A stretch of 64,000 nucleotides of DNA from Haliotis asinina (GCF_037392515.1 NC_090285.1:7446501-7510500); one strand, 5' to 3'; shown: positions 1 to 14,032, counted from the stretch's first letter. Notes: generated by a model from the letters alone, not told the origin. Made by a program: numbers and translations.

Positions 1-253
1 CATGGATACAATATGTGAAGCCAATTTCTGGTGTCCCCTGCCGTGGTCAAACTATATATGATGTTTTCCTTTGTGCGCTGGGGATGCGTAGATATGCTTA
101 AAACGGCATAAAATAATATTTGCTTACTCATCCTCTGCCTCATATAGTAGTTTGACGCTCGGGTTATCCTTTAAATGACCCTCGATTTGTTCTACTGATA
201 GTTCAAGCCCTATGTATTAAATAACCCTTATTCTGTCGCTTAGTGTAACTGAC

Positions 254-376
254 CCTTTAAGATCCGTGGTAGAATAGGTCTTCAGCAACCAATGCTTGCC
301 ACAAAATGCGACTGTGCTTGTCATAAGAGGCGACTAAGGGCATCGGGTGGTCAGATCGTTGACTTGGGCATGTCTG
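254..376 (+). mobile_element. SINE family A, 5' part
   Basis: 'TCTTCAGCAACCAATGCTTG' and 'CATCGGGTGGTCAGATCGTT' identify the 5' half. The 3' half is missing here. Confidence 0.6.
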
Positions 377-580
377 AACATTGAAACAGAAGAGTCTCGT
401 TTCCTGTTTACTGGGTTCCGTCCTATTGCGCAACTGAGTGCGATAGCCAGTCCAGAATTATTAGACTAATACTTTTAACTGGATACATAAATAATCATCA
501 GTATGACTTGATACGTCTGAGCACTTATACGTTGCAAGACTACGCGCCTTCTAATCATTGTAAAACACGTCGAACAGCGT

Positions 581-702
581 GCTCTGTCACACAGCGAGCT
601 CTGTCACACAGCGAGCTCTGTCACACAGCGAGCTCTGTCACACAGCGAGCTCTGTCACACAGCGTGCTCTGTCACACAGCGAGCTCTGTCACACAGCGAG
701 TT
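581..702. repeat. 17-bp tandem repeat
   Basis: About seven units of 'GCTCTGTCACACAGCGA', nearly perfect; one unit has T for A near its end. Confidence 0.9.
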
Positions 703-1134
703 CTGACAAACTGAAACATGGAAATCGCGAAAATCTTAAAACGAGGCTCTGCCGCTATGCAGCTTTAGCGGTCTGGTATGGAACTGATATTACATCAGTC
801 TCACTGTGCATTCCAGAACTACACTGAATAAGAGCTAAAACACATAACAGGTTTAACCAGTGAGTCAGATGCGTTGTGAAACAGTTTACGACTTCATTAC
901 ACAGGGGCAGCCTGTGATTTCTTATTTAAGCCATGCTGCCTAAAACTGGACATAAAATATAGAAATGCGGTGTTATTAAAGTTTAAAGTTAATATTCAGT
1001 TGTAAATACCATTTTCTTCTGAAACAAGGAATTGGAATTCAGTGTAACCAGTGGTGTTTAGGTTCACTTTCACACGAGAAAATTTGGATCGGCTTAAAAG
1101 TATGCCACTGTCTGAATAGGTTAATGAGACTTAT

Positions 1135-1283
1135 GTTTTGGTACAGACACATGTCATCGGTTCCCAGTTGTGCATATCAATAATCATGATCGTTGATCAC
1201 TGGATTGTCTGGTTCAGACTCGATTATTAACAGATCACTGCCATGTAGCTGGAATATTGCGGAGTGTGGCGTAAAACTAAATG
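1135..1283 (+). mobile_element. SINE family A, 3' part
   Basis: 'CATGTCATCGGTTCCCAGTT', 'GATCACTGGATTGTCTGG' and 'GTGGCGTAAAACTAAA' identify the 3' half. Confidence 0.65.
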
Positions 1284-1704
1284 CGCTCCTTTAGTGTAAT
1301 TGATCGTGAGTGGGGTTATTACGATTCATTCGCGTCTTCGGTGAATCGAATATTATCCCTTCAGGAATTCTGTTCGACATACGCGATCACTAAACTATAC
1401 GAATATACGTGTATTTTTAATGGATTGCTTTTACTTGAGTTTGGTTGTTGTTTATGGCGAGATTTTCAAAACTGAATGTATCCAAGTCAAGCGGATTAAC
1501 AGCCAAGACTTTCATATAATATAGTGTGACAGTAATGTGGTCACTAGTACTTTTCGTGATAAGTCAACGTGGTAAAAAATGTTGAATAAATATTTCGGTA
1601 TTTTACTGAAGTTACAGATTATACTCCATAATCGTTTTCGTTACCCAATATTCGTGATATGTACATGGTGCATTTATTCAATCCTACTCGACTTCGTTCT
1701 ACCT

Positions 1705-1810
1705 GCGCATGGAGTAGTCCAGTTGTAAATGCGCTCGCTCGTTACGTCGAGGACCCAGGTTTGATTCCAACACCGTGTCAATCCTATCTGTCATGCCAGT
1801 GAATTCTGAA
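1705..1810 (+). mobile_element. tRNA-derived SINE head, degraded
   Basis: 'GGAGTAGTCCAGTTGTAAAT' and 'GGACCCAGGTTTGATTCC' correspond to the A- and B-box regions of family T. Confidence 0.5.
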
Positions 1811-1901
1811 TGTAAACATTGACTGGTTGTCATGATGCAGTTCTGTTGGCACTCAAACTCCCACTCACTCACTTACTCACTTTGGAGCTGGTTCGAGAAG
1901 C

Positions 1902-2110
1902 TCAGTGAGTGAGTTTAGTTTTACGCCACACACAGCAATATTCCAGCTATATAGCGGTGCTCTGTAAATAATCGAGCCTGGCCCAGACAATCAAGTGATC
2001 AACAGCATGAGCAGTGATCTGCGCAACTGGGAACCGATGACGTGTCAACCAAGTCAGCGAGCCTCACCATTCGATCTCGTTAGTCGCCTCTTACGACAAG
2101 CTTAGTCGAA
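1902..2110 (-). mobile_element. SINE family A, minus strand
   Basis: 'GTGAGTGAGTTTAGTTTTAC' is the reversed tail, followed by reversed 'GATCACTTGATTGTCTGGGC'. It ends near 'GACTAACGAG' of the 5' half. Confidence 0.7.
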
Positions 2111-2795
2111 GAAGCCCGAGGAGATGCTCTGGGAAAATGGTTAGATGGCACCACTAACCCATATGTTTGCCACTGTTTGATGAACGTCAGCTCCCATCCC
2201 ACGACGTCAAACACAATTTACATGTGTATTCTTATACCGTATAATTAAATAGCTCACTGACGAGAAAGAAGTACACTTCAGTAGAATTGTTCCAGTTTGA
2301 AAACCCAAATCAAAGCTATCATTAAGCAGTCTCTCTCCATCAACTTTGTGCAGTTTGGTTGTAATTGAGTTATCCAAGCCTAACAATCGGCAACCATGAA
2401 CCAATATTGCATTAGAACAAACTTGAGAAGAAAAGGTCTCATAATAACCATTGAAATTCTGAACTTCCAAAAGGCGCTATACTACGAACTTCCGCACTGG
2501 GGCTGTTGATTCAATCAATGACGAGTGAGAGAACCTTGTATAGTGTGACATTCAGCACTCAGCAATAGCTGTGCCACATGTCACACTAGGTTATGAAGGA
2601 GACGATTGGGTGAAGCCTTAATATACTCTAAGCCAGATGTAGAGATATATAATCAGGTTATATTATACACTCAACCTCATCACCCACATCATGTCTTGGC
2701 CATACTGGACACAGTACGTGTCAGTCCATTAGATCATGCAGTTAACACGCATGCAGTTGGTCTATGAACATGTGGACACTGTTTCAACACTGGGG

Positions 2796-3108
2796 ACCCG
2801 TGAAGGTCTAGAGTGAAATAGGCCTTCAGCAACCCATGCTTGCCTTAAAAGGCGACAACACATGATAACACAATGCTATTTAGAAAGTGGTCAGATGTAA
2901 CATATGCTATATACGGGACAACACTTCCTTAGTAAAGAACAAATTCTAGTTGGTTTTTTTTCTAGTTGACTCATGCCATCGGTTCCCAAATGCGCAGATC
3001 GATGCCCATGCCGTTGATCACTGGATTGTCTGGTCCAGACACGATTATTTACGGACCGCCGCCATATAGCTGGAATGCTGCTGACTGCGGCGTAAAACTA
3101 AACCCACT
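2796..3108 (+). mobile_element. SINE family A, split by about 90 bp
   Basis: The 5' part (2796-2860) and 3' part (2965-3108, ending 'GCGGCGTAAAACTAAACCCA') are separated by unrelated AT-rich DNA, suggesting an insertion or rearrangement. Confidence 0.6.
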
Positions 3109-3221
3109 CAGTTCCACACTGAGGTAAAATTTTGGGTGAGAGGTGTCCGTACAATGTCTGCGATCATGGGTGTCTTCGCAGCGTTAGACTCCATGACCCG
3201 TACCGCCGCGGCCTTTCGTCC

Positions 3222-3445
3222 ACAACGGGTTAGAACTGATCTTCTGCGTCCCATGCTCGTCGAAACAGGCGACTAACGGGATCGGGTGGTCAGACTCGCT
3301 GTTTGGTTCATGAATCGTATCAACATTGATGTTCATGATGGTGATCACAGGGCCATCGGGTGCAGACACGATTATTTACCATATACATGTGTAACTGGAA
3401 TATTTTTTGAATACTGTTGTGTACGGCAACAAACAAAACCGCATC
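3222..3445 (+). mobile_element. SINE family A, diverged
   Basis: 'GGCGACTAACGGGATCGGGT' and 'CAGACACGATTATTTACC' are clear; the remainder is diverged and the tail is degraded. Confidence 0.5.
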
Positions 3446-3559
3446 TGTAATTCAACTACCCGAATATTTTGCCACGAAATTGTCTGGTCCAGGAATGTTC
3501 ACAAACCGCTGCCATATATCTGGGTGTGTTTCTGGGTGTGACTATATGGCTAATAAACA

Positions 3560-6290
3560 GATATTTAGAAAGACATGGGGTTGAAAGTGTGAAACTTGGT
3601 AGCTTACAGGTCATCGTGATTTAGCACTCGTTGCTCCTGTTACGAGCCTCTGATTTGTCTGACCCAGACTCGAGTATTCCCAGAATTCATCAGTGAATGA
3701 TACAACTAACCTTCAACACTAAATTTTCTCACTCTATGCTGTACGTCTGTGCAAGGAACTGAGGTATGATTCCTAACCATATTACCATAGCCACGCAAGG
3801 TATCAAGGTGTCAACTGTCAGCAGTTTCCCTACTGTCATGAGCAGACGTCCTCATTTAAGTCTTCTTTTGAAACTTGCAGGGTGTTCTGGCGCCTTTGAA
3901 TCCCCAAAGAGGCACGGTGCAATGAAGAACTCAAAATTCGATAACCGAGTTAAATAATCAAGGGAAACATTGGCATCACTACTTGGACAAGAGATGACAG
4001 ATGATGGTTTCAACGGGCAACAGTCTGAAAATAGTTTTCCAGATGAAGTGATTCGTTTGATTTGTATGCCCGAGTATAGAAGACTTGGTTTACTCAGGTC
4101 GGTGTTGCCTTTCTTTGAAATGACTCCTGTGCGCATCATTATCGGGCTAATCAAACAAGTTAAAAGATCAAAATACTCCCATAGAACATCTGACTTTATC
4201 CTAGTCAGCTGAGCAGCTCGGATCAATGCTATCAATAAAGGAGACGCCATGTTCTAAAACATGGCCATCCCGGAGAGGGATATAAAAGGATGGTGTCCGG
4301 CAAAAATCTTTATTCTTGGGTTATAGTAGAAGCCCCGCTGTTGGGCGAAACTAAATCAGTTTTGACAGACGCAATTTGCCTCTCATGAATGATGCATGTA
4401 TTCAGCCGCAAGGTGCGCACAGTAGGCTCGGTGTCGTCTGCTTTGGTCTGATCAGACGACCAGTTAGTGGGAGGTGCTGAGATGTGAGGGAGGGCAATTA
4501 GCGGGCGATATTGGGCTGAGGTGATAAGACGGACACAAATGGCGGTAAGTATTGTCCTAATGACAGGTGTACCACTATAGTAGGATGGAGAGGAAAAGGT
4601 TTTAAGGGGAGATATATAACTCTCACAGAACAATGAAATGTATTTCGGCGGAGATAACGGTAGAGAATAATGGACACCCCATCAGACTTGAGTAATGTGT
4701 AATTTTGTCAAATTACAGATAGCTCTGTAAGTACGGCTGTGAAGTCGGAACGGGACATTGAGGCACCCACTGAAGGGCTGAAGTGCTCGCTACATCCTGA
4801 AGTAGGATAATGGTGGCATGATTTAGCGTCACCATGGTCGGACTTTATTCTTGGTTACATCAGAGGACATCACATGACAAACGCCACACTTGTTCGCCAT
4901 TAGAGTTTCGGGGCGTCATCTTGAAAATGGATGGAGATGGTCCGAGATAGTGGCAGCTAATCCCGTCATCCGTTACGACAGCCAGACAGCACGACAGACG
5001 ACCAACGTGGTCGGCATTAGGTTTCGCGAGTAGAGCACGCATCATCAGTGTATGGTCCCTCGTACATCATTCTGCTTCTCATCCACAAAGACCCCGATGA
5101 CCCGAGCCGGGCTGTGCTGCCCTACAAGAGACAATAACCATAGGAATGGCTGCATTACGGAACATTATGCGGCATTAGGGACCAAGTCAGCGTCGTCGGT
5201 AATCGCCCATTACACCAGCAGGAACGACAGTATAAAGCTATATCAATCTACAAGAATGACACTGCTCACGGTCATTGTCTGAAACAGGAGATGCTCTTGC
5301 AGCGTATGACAAAGACCAAAGACTTGGCACAATGCCGAGTAGATGTGATATACATGGTACGTGGATAGATAATACGACAATTATCATTCCCCCAGGAGTG
5401 TTATCTGTGTATACATTTATGTATATATGTGGGCTGGAATTACTGTATGACATTTACAAGCAAATTAGTCGAAATGAGAGTCACTCCTCGAAGACTTCCA
5501 TCGTTATATGTGTATTATTCTTTTGATCGTATGGATAATTTCCATTACCTGGTTTACGAAACTTTCCGTTCACGATTCCACAATTGAAATGTCAGAAATA
5601 TTATCGAAAGTTTTAGAAGTTTTTTTTATCATCCCGCAGAGTTTGTTGAAAATACAAGCAGATCGATAGAGACAGGAAGCATTGCATTCTCCTGTCATTT
5701 CACGGAAACAGACCAGGCCGCATACTTCTTTCATCAGTTTCATTACCCTCTATTTCTATTTCCACCAATGTTTTTTATGACCCGGGAACAGTAGACGTGA
5801 AAATGGAAGCTCGATAGAATAGCCTCGTATGAACTTTTGTCAGCGATGTATAGGCTACTAAAAAAACCCAGAAGACTCATTTTGGTCTATATTTCTATTT
5901 GTAGTGAATGTTGAACGCCACTTCAAAAGAATTCTGTCCATAAATATTAAAGATCCATAACTGTCTTGTTCAGCTTTTATTTACAGAGTGAGTGAGTGCG
6001 TTGAGTTAAATGCCCCACAATATTTTAGATCAATATAGTGTGTAAATGTGTATATATCAAAAAGTGCATTTAGATTTGTAGTTTAATACCTACGCCCAAA
6101 TCCAGCTCAATAACACTAACTTGGTATATTGTTTTATGACACAGTGACCATCGCGCACTCCATCGTTTCCCTCGTCTTCAGTGTCTTGTGTCAACCCCAG
6201 CTGGGTACTTATGGTCACTAACAGGGCGCTCTGTAGGGCAGATTACATTCTCACCTGAGAGTGTCTGTCACTGGATTAGTGTACAGTGGT
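3560..6290. other. Gene-free stretch, nothing recognised
   Basis: Short open frames occur on both strands at 3852-4633 and 4860-5526, but none has a recognisable domain, splice context or repeat match. 4250-4320 has a TATA-like 'GATATAAAAGG' that leads nowhere obvious. Confidence 0.5.
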
Positions 6291-6294
6291 GGGG

Positions 6295-6421
6295 CTGCAT
6301 GTAGAGGGGACAAGGGCCCTGAGCTGATGATGAGCCTTACCGGCTCGACTGCAGTGCCAGGATCACCAGAACCCTCTCTGCTGGATTTTTCATCTTAATC
6401 TATCAAACATATGATCATAAT
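6295..6421 (+). repeat. Direct repeat (family E), copy 1
   Basis: 'GAGGGGACAAGGGCCCTGAG' through 'CATCTTAATCT' recurs at 6785-6912 with about ten differences. The 360 bp between the copies is not recognised. Confidence 0.75.
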
Positions 6422-6784
6422 TAAGCTAATGAATTTATTTATATCACTGAAGTTTCTGTCCCCTTTGACAACAATGAGATTGGCAAGATTCAGGAAAAGC
6501 AAGATAAATCTGCGGACCTCGCCTTTGAAATGTCTCGCTTGCATCCCAAGTACAATGTCGTCAGGCTTCGCATTGTTCTCGGTACCCTTGGTTTGGTACA
6601 TCCTGAACTCTTGGCCAGATCAGAAGAGAGTGCCCGGGTTTTCCACCGCGAGCTCAGCCCTGCTCTTGACACTCTCGGTTAATGCAGAAGGCTGCAATGT
6701 TGGGGAGCCTTTATATTCTCCAAAAAGTTCTTGGTGGGTTCGACCGAGTAGCGTTTTCTGGGAGAAGTCCCATTCGCTGTCTGG

Positions 6785-6912
6785 CTGCGTGCAGAGGGGA
6801 CAAGGGCCCTGAGTTGATGATGAGCCTTACCAACCTGACTATGCCAGGATCACCCGAACCCTCTCTGCTGCATTTTCATCTTAATCTTTTAAACATAATA
6901 ATTATCATAATA
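6785..6912 (+). repeat. Direct repeat (family E), copy 2
   Basis: Counterpart of 6295-6421, in the same orientation. The pair could be ends of a degraded element, but no transposase or polymerase was recognised between them. Confidence 0.75.
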
Positions 6913-9900
6913 GTGGGTATCTGCACTGCGCTTGTATCCGTGCATTCAATGCTCGCTACAGAAAGGGAGATTCATGTAGATTAAAAATAGTTGTAGTTAA
7001 AAAGAAAGAAAAGGTCTAAAAGAAAAAAATGCATAAGAGCTTAGTTTATACGTTAATTGCATATTTAATTGGTTTTGTGCATCTGTTTCTTGGCATCTTT
7101 TAAGCATGCGTTATGTTATGTGTGGTAAATAAACACCAAACTAAAACATTGATTATATATAGCACAAATAGGTCGGCGCAAATACCATATGTAAGTTTAT
7201 TACAACTAAACCTACACGTATTTTCACGGGGACGGTATCTAAATTACTGTGTAAATACAGATAATGTGTACATATATTTTAGATAGCTGTCTCCATAATA
7301 AGATAACATATATAAACTCATTAAAGTGACTGACCTCACCTTGCATGTAAATATGTAAATATTATAAGGTGAGTGATTAGAGTGTGTGTGAGTTTAGTTT
7401 TACACCCCACTCAGCAATATTCCACCTATATGACGGTTGAGTGATTAGATATTGTTTATGCATTAATGGTCATATACACAAGTAGTATGTTACACAGCAT
7501 CGATATTTATGTTATGTTCATGTGTGACTAATCCATTGCGTCACGCCCCTGTTGGCTTATGCAAGTCCCAAAACATTTAAAGTAAATTATACTTACCAGA
7601 CCTTTTCAGCGAAGTATTTTTGTCATTTTAAATTATGGCTAGATTTGACTACAATCGCCAGCGGCTGAATGGATGGTGTTTATCCAGGTAGGGTTAATAT
7701 GGGCAGCAATGAACAGTACGTCCACATAGACCTTAGTATGGTGATCTAGATAGATACCTTCAGTTGCTGTCGATCTCTGGCCCAATTTTATGTGTTGTAA
7801 TGTCCGAAATTGTTTATAATTTCAAGTTACATGCTTGGTTTAAGTATCTAACTAAGATAACCCAGTTTCACTGTCCTTTAGCGGCATATGTATTAGCCAC
7901 TCCTTGGCCAAAGCTGACACACCGAACATCACTGTGAGCCTCGTGTTTGAACCCGATCTCAGTTCCGGGGGGAACCCCGTAACACTGTGTAAACGCTGTT
8001 CTATACAATTGTACTAAGGCAAGATCGGATAAAAGATCTTCGACAATCGTAGTGACAGGGTCGTTTTGCCGAATTTGGACTTGGCTGACAGGCCCTTTAT
8101 ATTTTACACAAGGTATGGCGACATTGTTACTTCGCAAGAGATGTGCAACAGAATGGAAAGGGCAAATATACCGTAATGTTGTCTTTGCCCCTACTGTGCA
8201 TCAAAGCAACATCGATTTACTTCACAAGGCTGAACAGTTAGTAAGGCGACTGGAGTCGTATCATCCCATTTACTTTGTTTATGAGCAAATTGGCATGACC
8301 AAAGTTACTAAACTGAGTATACATCGAAGACTTTTGATCTCAGCGAAAAACAACCAGAATTCATTAGTACGCCTCCGGGACCCAAAGGAATGAGTGAGAG
8401 AGGCGTTCAATTCAACCCTTGGAATTCAACCCTCTCATCTCTTGACCTCCTAGTTCTTTCACAGACTTTTCAACCCTGAAATTAAGAACTGTTCTTGGCT
8501 TAAGTTTAAGTATATTATTTGTAAGTAAGATATTTCTACTTCCAGGACTAGATGGCAGTGTACCAGTGTATGTAAACGTTGTGGCTGACTGCACATACGC
8601 TACACAAAAGAAGTTACCCCAATGGCCACATATTACTGTAGTAGTAGACCACAATGACCACCTGATGCTTTTATATTACTGTGGTAGTCTGTCATACGGA
8701 CCCTTATATACATATACCCATGGAAACGAATAAGGGAAAGTGTTTCTTTATTCATTTAACGATCTTAACTCACAGTACAGCATATATCTTTTGAAGAAAC
8801 ATGGAAAAGAAATAAAGGAAAAACTGTACTTTCCGTTGTTCCCTTGTTTGTTTCCATGAGCATATACATGTATATCCAAGAAAGACCACGCAAGTCTAGT
8901 GGCTAGTCCGCGTTTTCAGGAAAATGAATAAAGTCCCAGGACTCGTTTTCATTGTATTATATCATCTGAAGTGTTTTTCTGTACATTCTTTACATTTCAG
9001 GGACTACTTATTAGTGTAATCACTGTAGGTAATCTGCACGACAGATTAGCCATAGTAAAACGGATGAGTCAGGGGAGCCTTAAATTCATTTGAGCAGTAT
9101 ATATCCCCATGAACTGTTCCCACTGCATCACCTTGTCCTGTAAAGAATCACGACAACATGTAATGCATGTGGGTAAAAAATAAGAACAATTTGCGAAGAG
9201 ATATTTTGAAGAAACATTCCTATTATCCAAGTGACGTTAAACCTTTTCAAAGAAATTTAAATATTTAATGGCCTTAAAAGTTAAAAGATGACAATTTTGC
9301 CTGCAGTGAATCGCTTTAAACTGGCATGATCACTTGGAGCAGCTGCCAACTTGAGAGACGCATGCTGCATCGTGTTGCAAGTCACGTCAACCCAGAACTT
9401 AAAGAAGCTCAGAAGCGATTTGTTTAATCTTAAGCTGCACAATAAAGTGTTCGCAAGAGCGCCATTATAAACCCATGGTGGAGCTAAGAAGATTGTCTGG
9501 CTCGGTTGCTATGTGAAGTGCATGCTACTGCAACCTAGCAACCTCTGATTAAGTTGGTACTATGAATGAGTACTGTTTTAGACCGTTGCTAGCACCGTTC
9601 CAGCAATGTCACACCTGGAGACAAAGCAAAGGCCTTGCGTGCTACATTTCAACGCTTGAAACAACAAACTATGAAAGTTCTCATGCATGTTTCAAATATC
9701 TGAGGCTCAGCTGACCTGTGAATATAAGTGCAGTGAATGAATGTATGTACTTTAAAGCCACAGTCACTAATTTTACATTTTGATATGTGTAACGTTTTCC
9801 CGGTCGAGTCTGGACCAAACAGATTATCAACAACATAAACCAACATAAACAATCCACTCGCTCACGAATTCTTCCACAATCTGGAGTGACGCCTAATCTC

Positions 9901-11500
9901 TTCTATGTATAAAATTTATGCAGAAATATATATACAGTCAGGCCGTGTTAATCCGGACACTTCTGTTTTTCATCAATTCGTTCGGATTGTGAAACGTATA
10001 TATGTGTATATGTATCTATGCATACAAACTGAAAGGTAGCCCAAGTGAGGTGTGAGATGTGAGGTGTGAGGTGTGAGGTGTGAGGTGTGAGGTGTGAGAT
10101 GTGAGATGTGAGATGTGAGATGTGAGATGTGAAATCAGAACCAAACTTCCGAAAACCAAGATTGCTTCTATTTGCATTAAACGGCATGACATCACAATCA
10201 CTCACTCACTCACTCACTCACTCACTGCCTTATGTAAAAGTGTGAACCAAGGTTAATCTTTTAATGACCCTTGATTTGGTCCATTGATATAGCTGGTTCA
10301 ACGCCTAGATAACCCTTATTCTCACTCACTCACTCACTGAGGACCTATTACAGTTCCTTAAGTAAAATAATACTCATATGACTTGGGTATTATACAAATA
10401 AGTTTATGTGAGTTATCTGTACTTTTATTTAAAAAGAAAAACGCCCTGAAATTTGTTTCTTTAAGTAAGCATTGGAGTTTATCAAAGACATTTCCCATTC
10501 CCTGTTCCGCTATCACAAGTAGCCCATATAATCGGCTTGGTTACACAATAGCTGTTTCTAGTGTCTAAACTGATGGGGCATTCGTATGGCTTTGTCCATT
10601 CGGTGCTGTAAGCACGAGGTCCTCGAACTCTGTGCTTTCGATTTTGAAAGTTTCAATGAGATGTTCCGTAAAAGTAAAACTAACAATTGGGATTAATAGT
10701 GTCAGGAAAGGATATCGAGAGACGATGGAGACTGAGACCTACTGGAGATCAGGAGGCACTACTGGAAGGTCAAGGTTGTGGGAGAGCCTTATGGTTTAAG
10801 CGTTCGCTCGTCATGCTAAAAGGCTGGGCTCAGTTCTCCAAAATGATTGCAATGTGTGACACCCATCACTGGTGTTTGCCGCCTTGATATTGAGGGGGAA
10901 ATGTCAAAATTAAGTCTTTCAAAGTCCATCGACGTGACGCGTTTCTGAAACTGCAAGGTTTAAACGTTATCTTTCAACGACCATCTCACAAATCTCTTGA
11001 AAGTTCTCCCTCAAGCAAATGTTTTCATCCTTGTCAAGACTGATTTTCGTGGCAGCGATAAAGAAAACAGGATAATGTGATTTGCTCGAGCTTGGAGATT
11101 ACGCAGACGGGTCTGAGACAGGCCTGCGATTTCGCATTATTTCCATTCTTCACATTTTTTTCACAATGTGTTTTCTCGAACTGTATCAAGAACGTTTGGG
11201 ACATCACAGCAACTGTCTGGCAATGTTTTTGTCGTCAAGGGAGAGACGCTCTTATGGCCGCTCGTTTAAAGCTGTGTTGAATTGTACAATCTCTTCACTC
11301 CGTTCCTTCACTGCGGCAGGTTGTTTACATATGCGATGAGGAGTATATCTAACATTTGAATATTCGGAAGTATGAATAGTCATTAAGAGCGCAGTAAGTA
11401 TGGTTGAAATGCACTATACTTATATATAGTACTTATTCGACATAATTTACTGAATTACAGAATGATTATTGAAAAAGAATGGAAGAACAAATCCCTCAAT
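6913..11500. other. Gene-free stretch with small repeats only
   Basis: Contains a SINE tail scrap (7385-7435, minus), a possible degraded tRNA-like SINE head near 10786-10890, and the simple repeats listed separately. 7868-8393 has open frames on both strands that I do not recognise. Confidence 0.5.
10045..10132. repeat. 7-bp tandem repeat
   Basis: About 12 units of GTGAGGT/GTGAGAT. A CTCA microsatellite follows at 10197-10225. Confidence 0.9.
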
Positions 11501-11505
11501 GCTTC

Positions 11506-11662
11506 ACAAACACACACATATACACGTACACATACAGAGACACAGGAGAGACACACGTGTGAACACACACACACATACAGACAAACACAGACTGACAGAG
11601 AGACAGACCCGCACACAGAGACAGACCCGCACACGCACGCACACACACACGCACGCATACAC
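11506..11662. repeat. CA-rich low-complexity tract
   Basis: Interrupted (CA)n with CACACG, CAGA and CCCA variants. Long open frames here in several frames are low-complexity artefacts. Confidence 0.85.
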
Positions 11663-12571
11663 CCCCACCCCTACCCCCAACCTTCTGGTCCCGCCTGTTG
11701 GAGAAACGCTGACTCTATTTAGCAAGTCAGGTGTCGATATCAAATCAACAGAGTCTCTCCTGTGACGTCACGTACAAGCAGTCTGTGCGATGTTTACTGA
11801 CCCTGGACTGTCCGACGCTCATTGCGCAGTTGTATACGTCTCCTGAATTTCGTGACTTTAACTGAAAAAGCAACCCGTCAGTTTGCAGAGCCAGACATTC
11901 TACATGATGTTGTACACGTACACAGACGCCCTGGAATGATCCTCTATACTCAAAACCCATTGTACAATGAACCTCTTAATACTGCATTTAGATCCGTGTT
12001 TAGAAGATAAACCAACTGTATTTTCAATGTATAGGAAGGGTGTATTCTCCCCGTGGAGTTGAGACTGAAATGATCCATTGACCGGGTAATAAGACACTAC
12101 TATTATGAGCATTTACATGGTGTGCGGAATTTAGAACGTTTAATGAAAGTTTTTATTTTTACCTGCCGTTTAGAATTTGATTTGGAAACGAATGTGTCGC
12201 GTGAGATTTCAGATTTTTCTTTCAGCCCCGTCAAATCGTATCTGAAATTTGGTGTTACGAATATTATTTGACCATACGAATGGTTGTAACTGTTATTGTC
12301 GATATACAGACATACAGAAGTTCGAATGGATGCGGATTTACTGCTGTTAAATTGAGTGTCACGTCATTAAGGTCAGCCAAGGTCTCAATTTGAAGACCAA
12401 AGGAGTTACCTCCCGTGGAACCCTTGTCATCGTTATGACCCCCGTGAATGTCGTTATATTTGTTTCAGCCCTTTTAACAATAACACAGCCATGAGGAACC
12501 AAGACGGAGACACGTCCGTATGTATATGTAGTCATACTGCACTTATGGCTAATCACGACAATGAATCACAA

Positions 12572-12836
12572 CCAGTGAAGGTCCTGGGGTAGAATAGGCC
12601 TTCAGCAACCCATGCTTTTCATAAAAGGCGACTAGCTTGTCGTAAGAGGGGACTAACGGGATAGGGTGGTCACGCTCGCTGACTTGGTTGAGACATGTCA
12701 TCGGTTCCCAATTGCGCAGATCGATGCTCATGTTGTTGATCACTGGATTGTCAGGTCCAGACTCGATTATTTACAGACCGCCGCTATATAGCTGGAATAT
12801 TGCTGAGTGTGGCGTAAAACTAAACTCACTCACTCA
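12572..12836 (+). mobile_element. Near full-length tailed SINE (family A)
   Basis: Best copy of the commonest repeat: starts 'CAGTGAAGGTCCTGGGGTAG', then 'GCCTTCAGCAACCCATGCTT', 'GACTAACGGGATAGGGTGG', 'TTGATCACTGGATTGTC', 'GCTGGAATATTGCTGAGTG', and ends 'GGCGTAAAACTAAACTCACT' with a CTCA tail. About 265 bp, non-coding. Confidence 0.8.
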
Positions 12837-12949
12837 ATGAATCACAATATACTTTGCTATCAAGTAAACATGGGAGGATTCAAACATGTGTAATCCGCAT
12901 TACGAGTAAGAGACCTTGTTCATAGTTTTCATGGGAGTCAACATAGTTT

Positions 12950-13365
12950 GTTTCGAAAGTCAAAACTATGTCCAGGGTGGTGGATATGCTGGGGGCTATA
13001 TCGCAAGTCACACACAGTAATGCAATTGTTGGTGGATATGCTGGCACTTTTTGCAGCCACGCACAACAATGTCCAAGGTGGAAGAAATGCTGGGACCTAT
13101 CACAAGCCATACACTGTGATGTTCTTAGTAGAAGATATACTGGCACCTATCACACGCCACACACTGTAATGTTCTTGGTAAAAGATACACTGGGACCTAT
13201 CACACGCCATACACTGTAATGTTCTTGATAGAAGATATGCTGGGACATATATCATAAGTCACAAACTGCAATGTTCTTGGTAGAAGATGTACTGGGACCT
13301 ATCACAAGTCACACTCAGTAATGTCCAGATTGGTCGATATGCTGGAGTCTATCACAAGTCACCAT
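12950..13365. repeat. 50-bp tandem repeat, about eight copies
   Basis: Units around 'ATACTGGGACCTATCACA' and 'CACTGTAATGTTCTTGGTAG'. Unit starts (TGGGA/TGGCA) fall near 12990, 13042, 13091, 13141, 13191, 13241, 13293 and 13343. Units are diverged. Confidence 0.85.
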
Positions 13366-14032
13366 AAAGACTTCGCGGGCCAGCGCAACAACGTTCCTGG
13401 GAACGTTTGTGTCATAGACGTATTACCAGCTCGGCATAGTCTTATGGCAAAAATGTATGTCAAATTGCAAAATTTGAACGTGCATATAGATACAAACTGT
13501 ACAGCAATGCGACTAAAAATGATTTCGTTTACCTTTCGTACCCATTAGAAGCGGGAATAAAATGTCATTGCCTGCGTTCAGTTCGATGAATCTTCAATCA
13601 AGGAGGATAGCTGAATTTGGGGTAAAGGTAACGTCCATTGACATTGTATTAAAGTATTCTGCAAGCTAAAACACACTAAAAAGGGATTTGTACTTGTTAC
13701 CTTGCCTGGTACTCGAGATTACCTGGATAAAACAAGGACGGGTCGGTTTCGAGTTTCCAGGTGTTGAAAAGGGGTGTAAAAGTATTGCACAGTATCTTAG
13801 CGAAATGGCACATCCTCTGACGTTTGTTGTTTATTTGTTGATTAACAAGGCGCGCGGCGATATCCCAGCCATATGTCTGGGGTCTGTAGATGATCGAGCC
13901 TTAACAGGAAAATCCATCCTGTGATCGACAGCGTGAGCATCTATCTATGCAATTCGGATACGTGTCAACGAAGTGTGCAAACTCGGTTCTTCATGGGTTC
14001 CTCTGAGGTACTGATCGACGTGCATTAATTTT

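Noticed and set aside
581..702. CRISPR-like array
   Set aside because: Units are contiguous 17-bp tandem repeats without spacers, in a eukaryotic genome.
6395..6812. Open frames between the family E repeats, read as possible retrotransposon protein
   Set aside because: 'KPDDIVLGMQARHFKGEVRR' (minus strand) looks protein-like, but I cannot tie it to a reverse transcriptase, integrase or other domain.
8872..8915. Short similarity to 47186-47230 ('GTATATCCAAG', 'GCAAGTCTAG')
   Set aside because: Only about 40 bp and imperfect. Probably an old repeat scrap.
9936..9975. Possible pogo/Tigger terminal repeat ('CAGTCAGGCCGTGTTAATCC')
   Set aside because: Only one end was found, with no matching inverted copy or transposase nearby.
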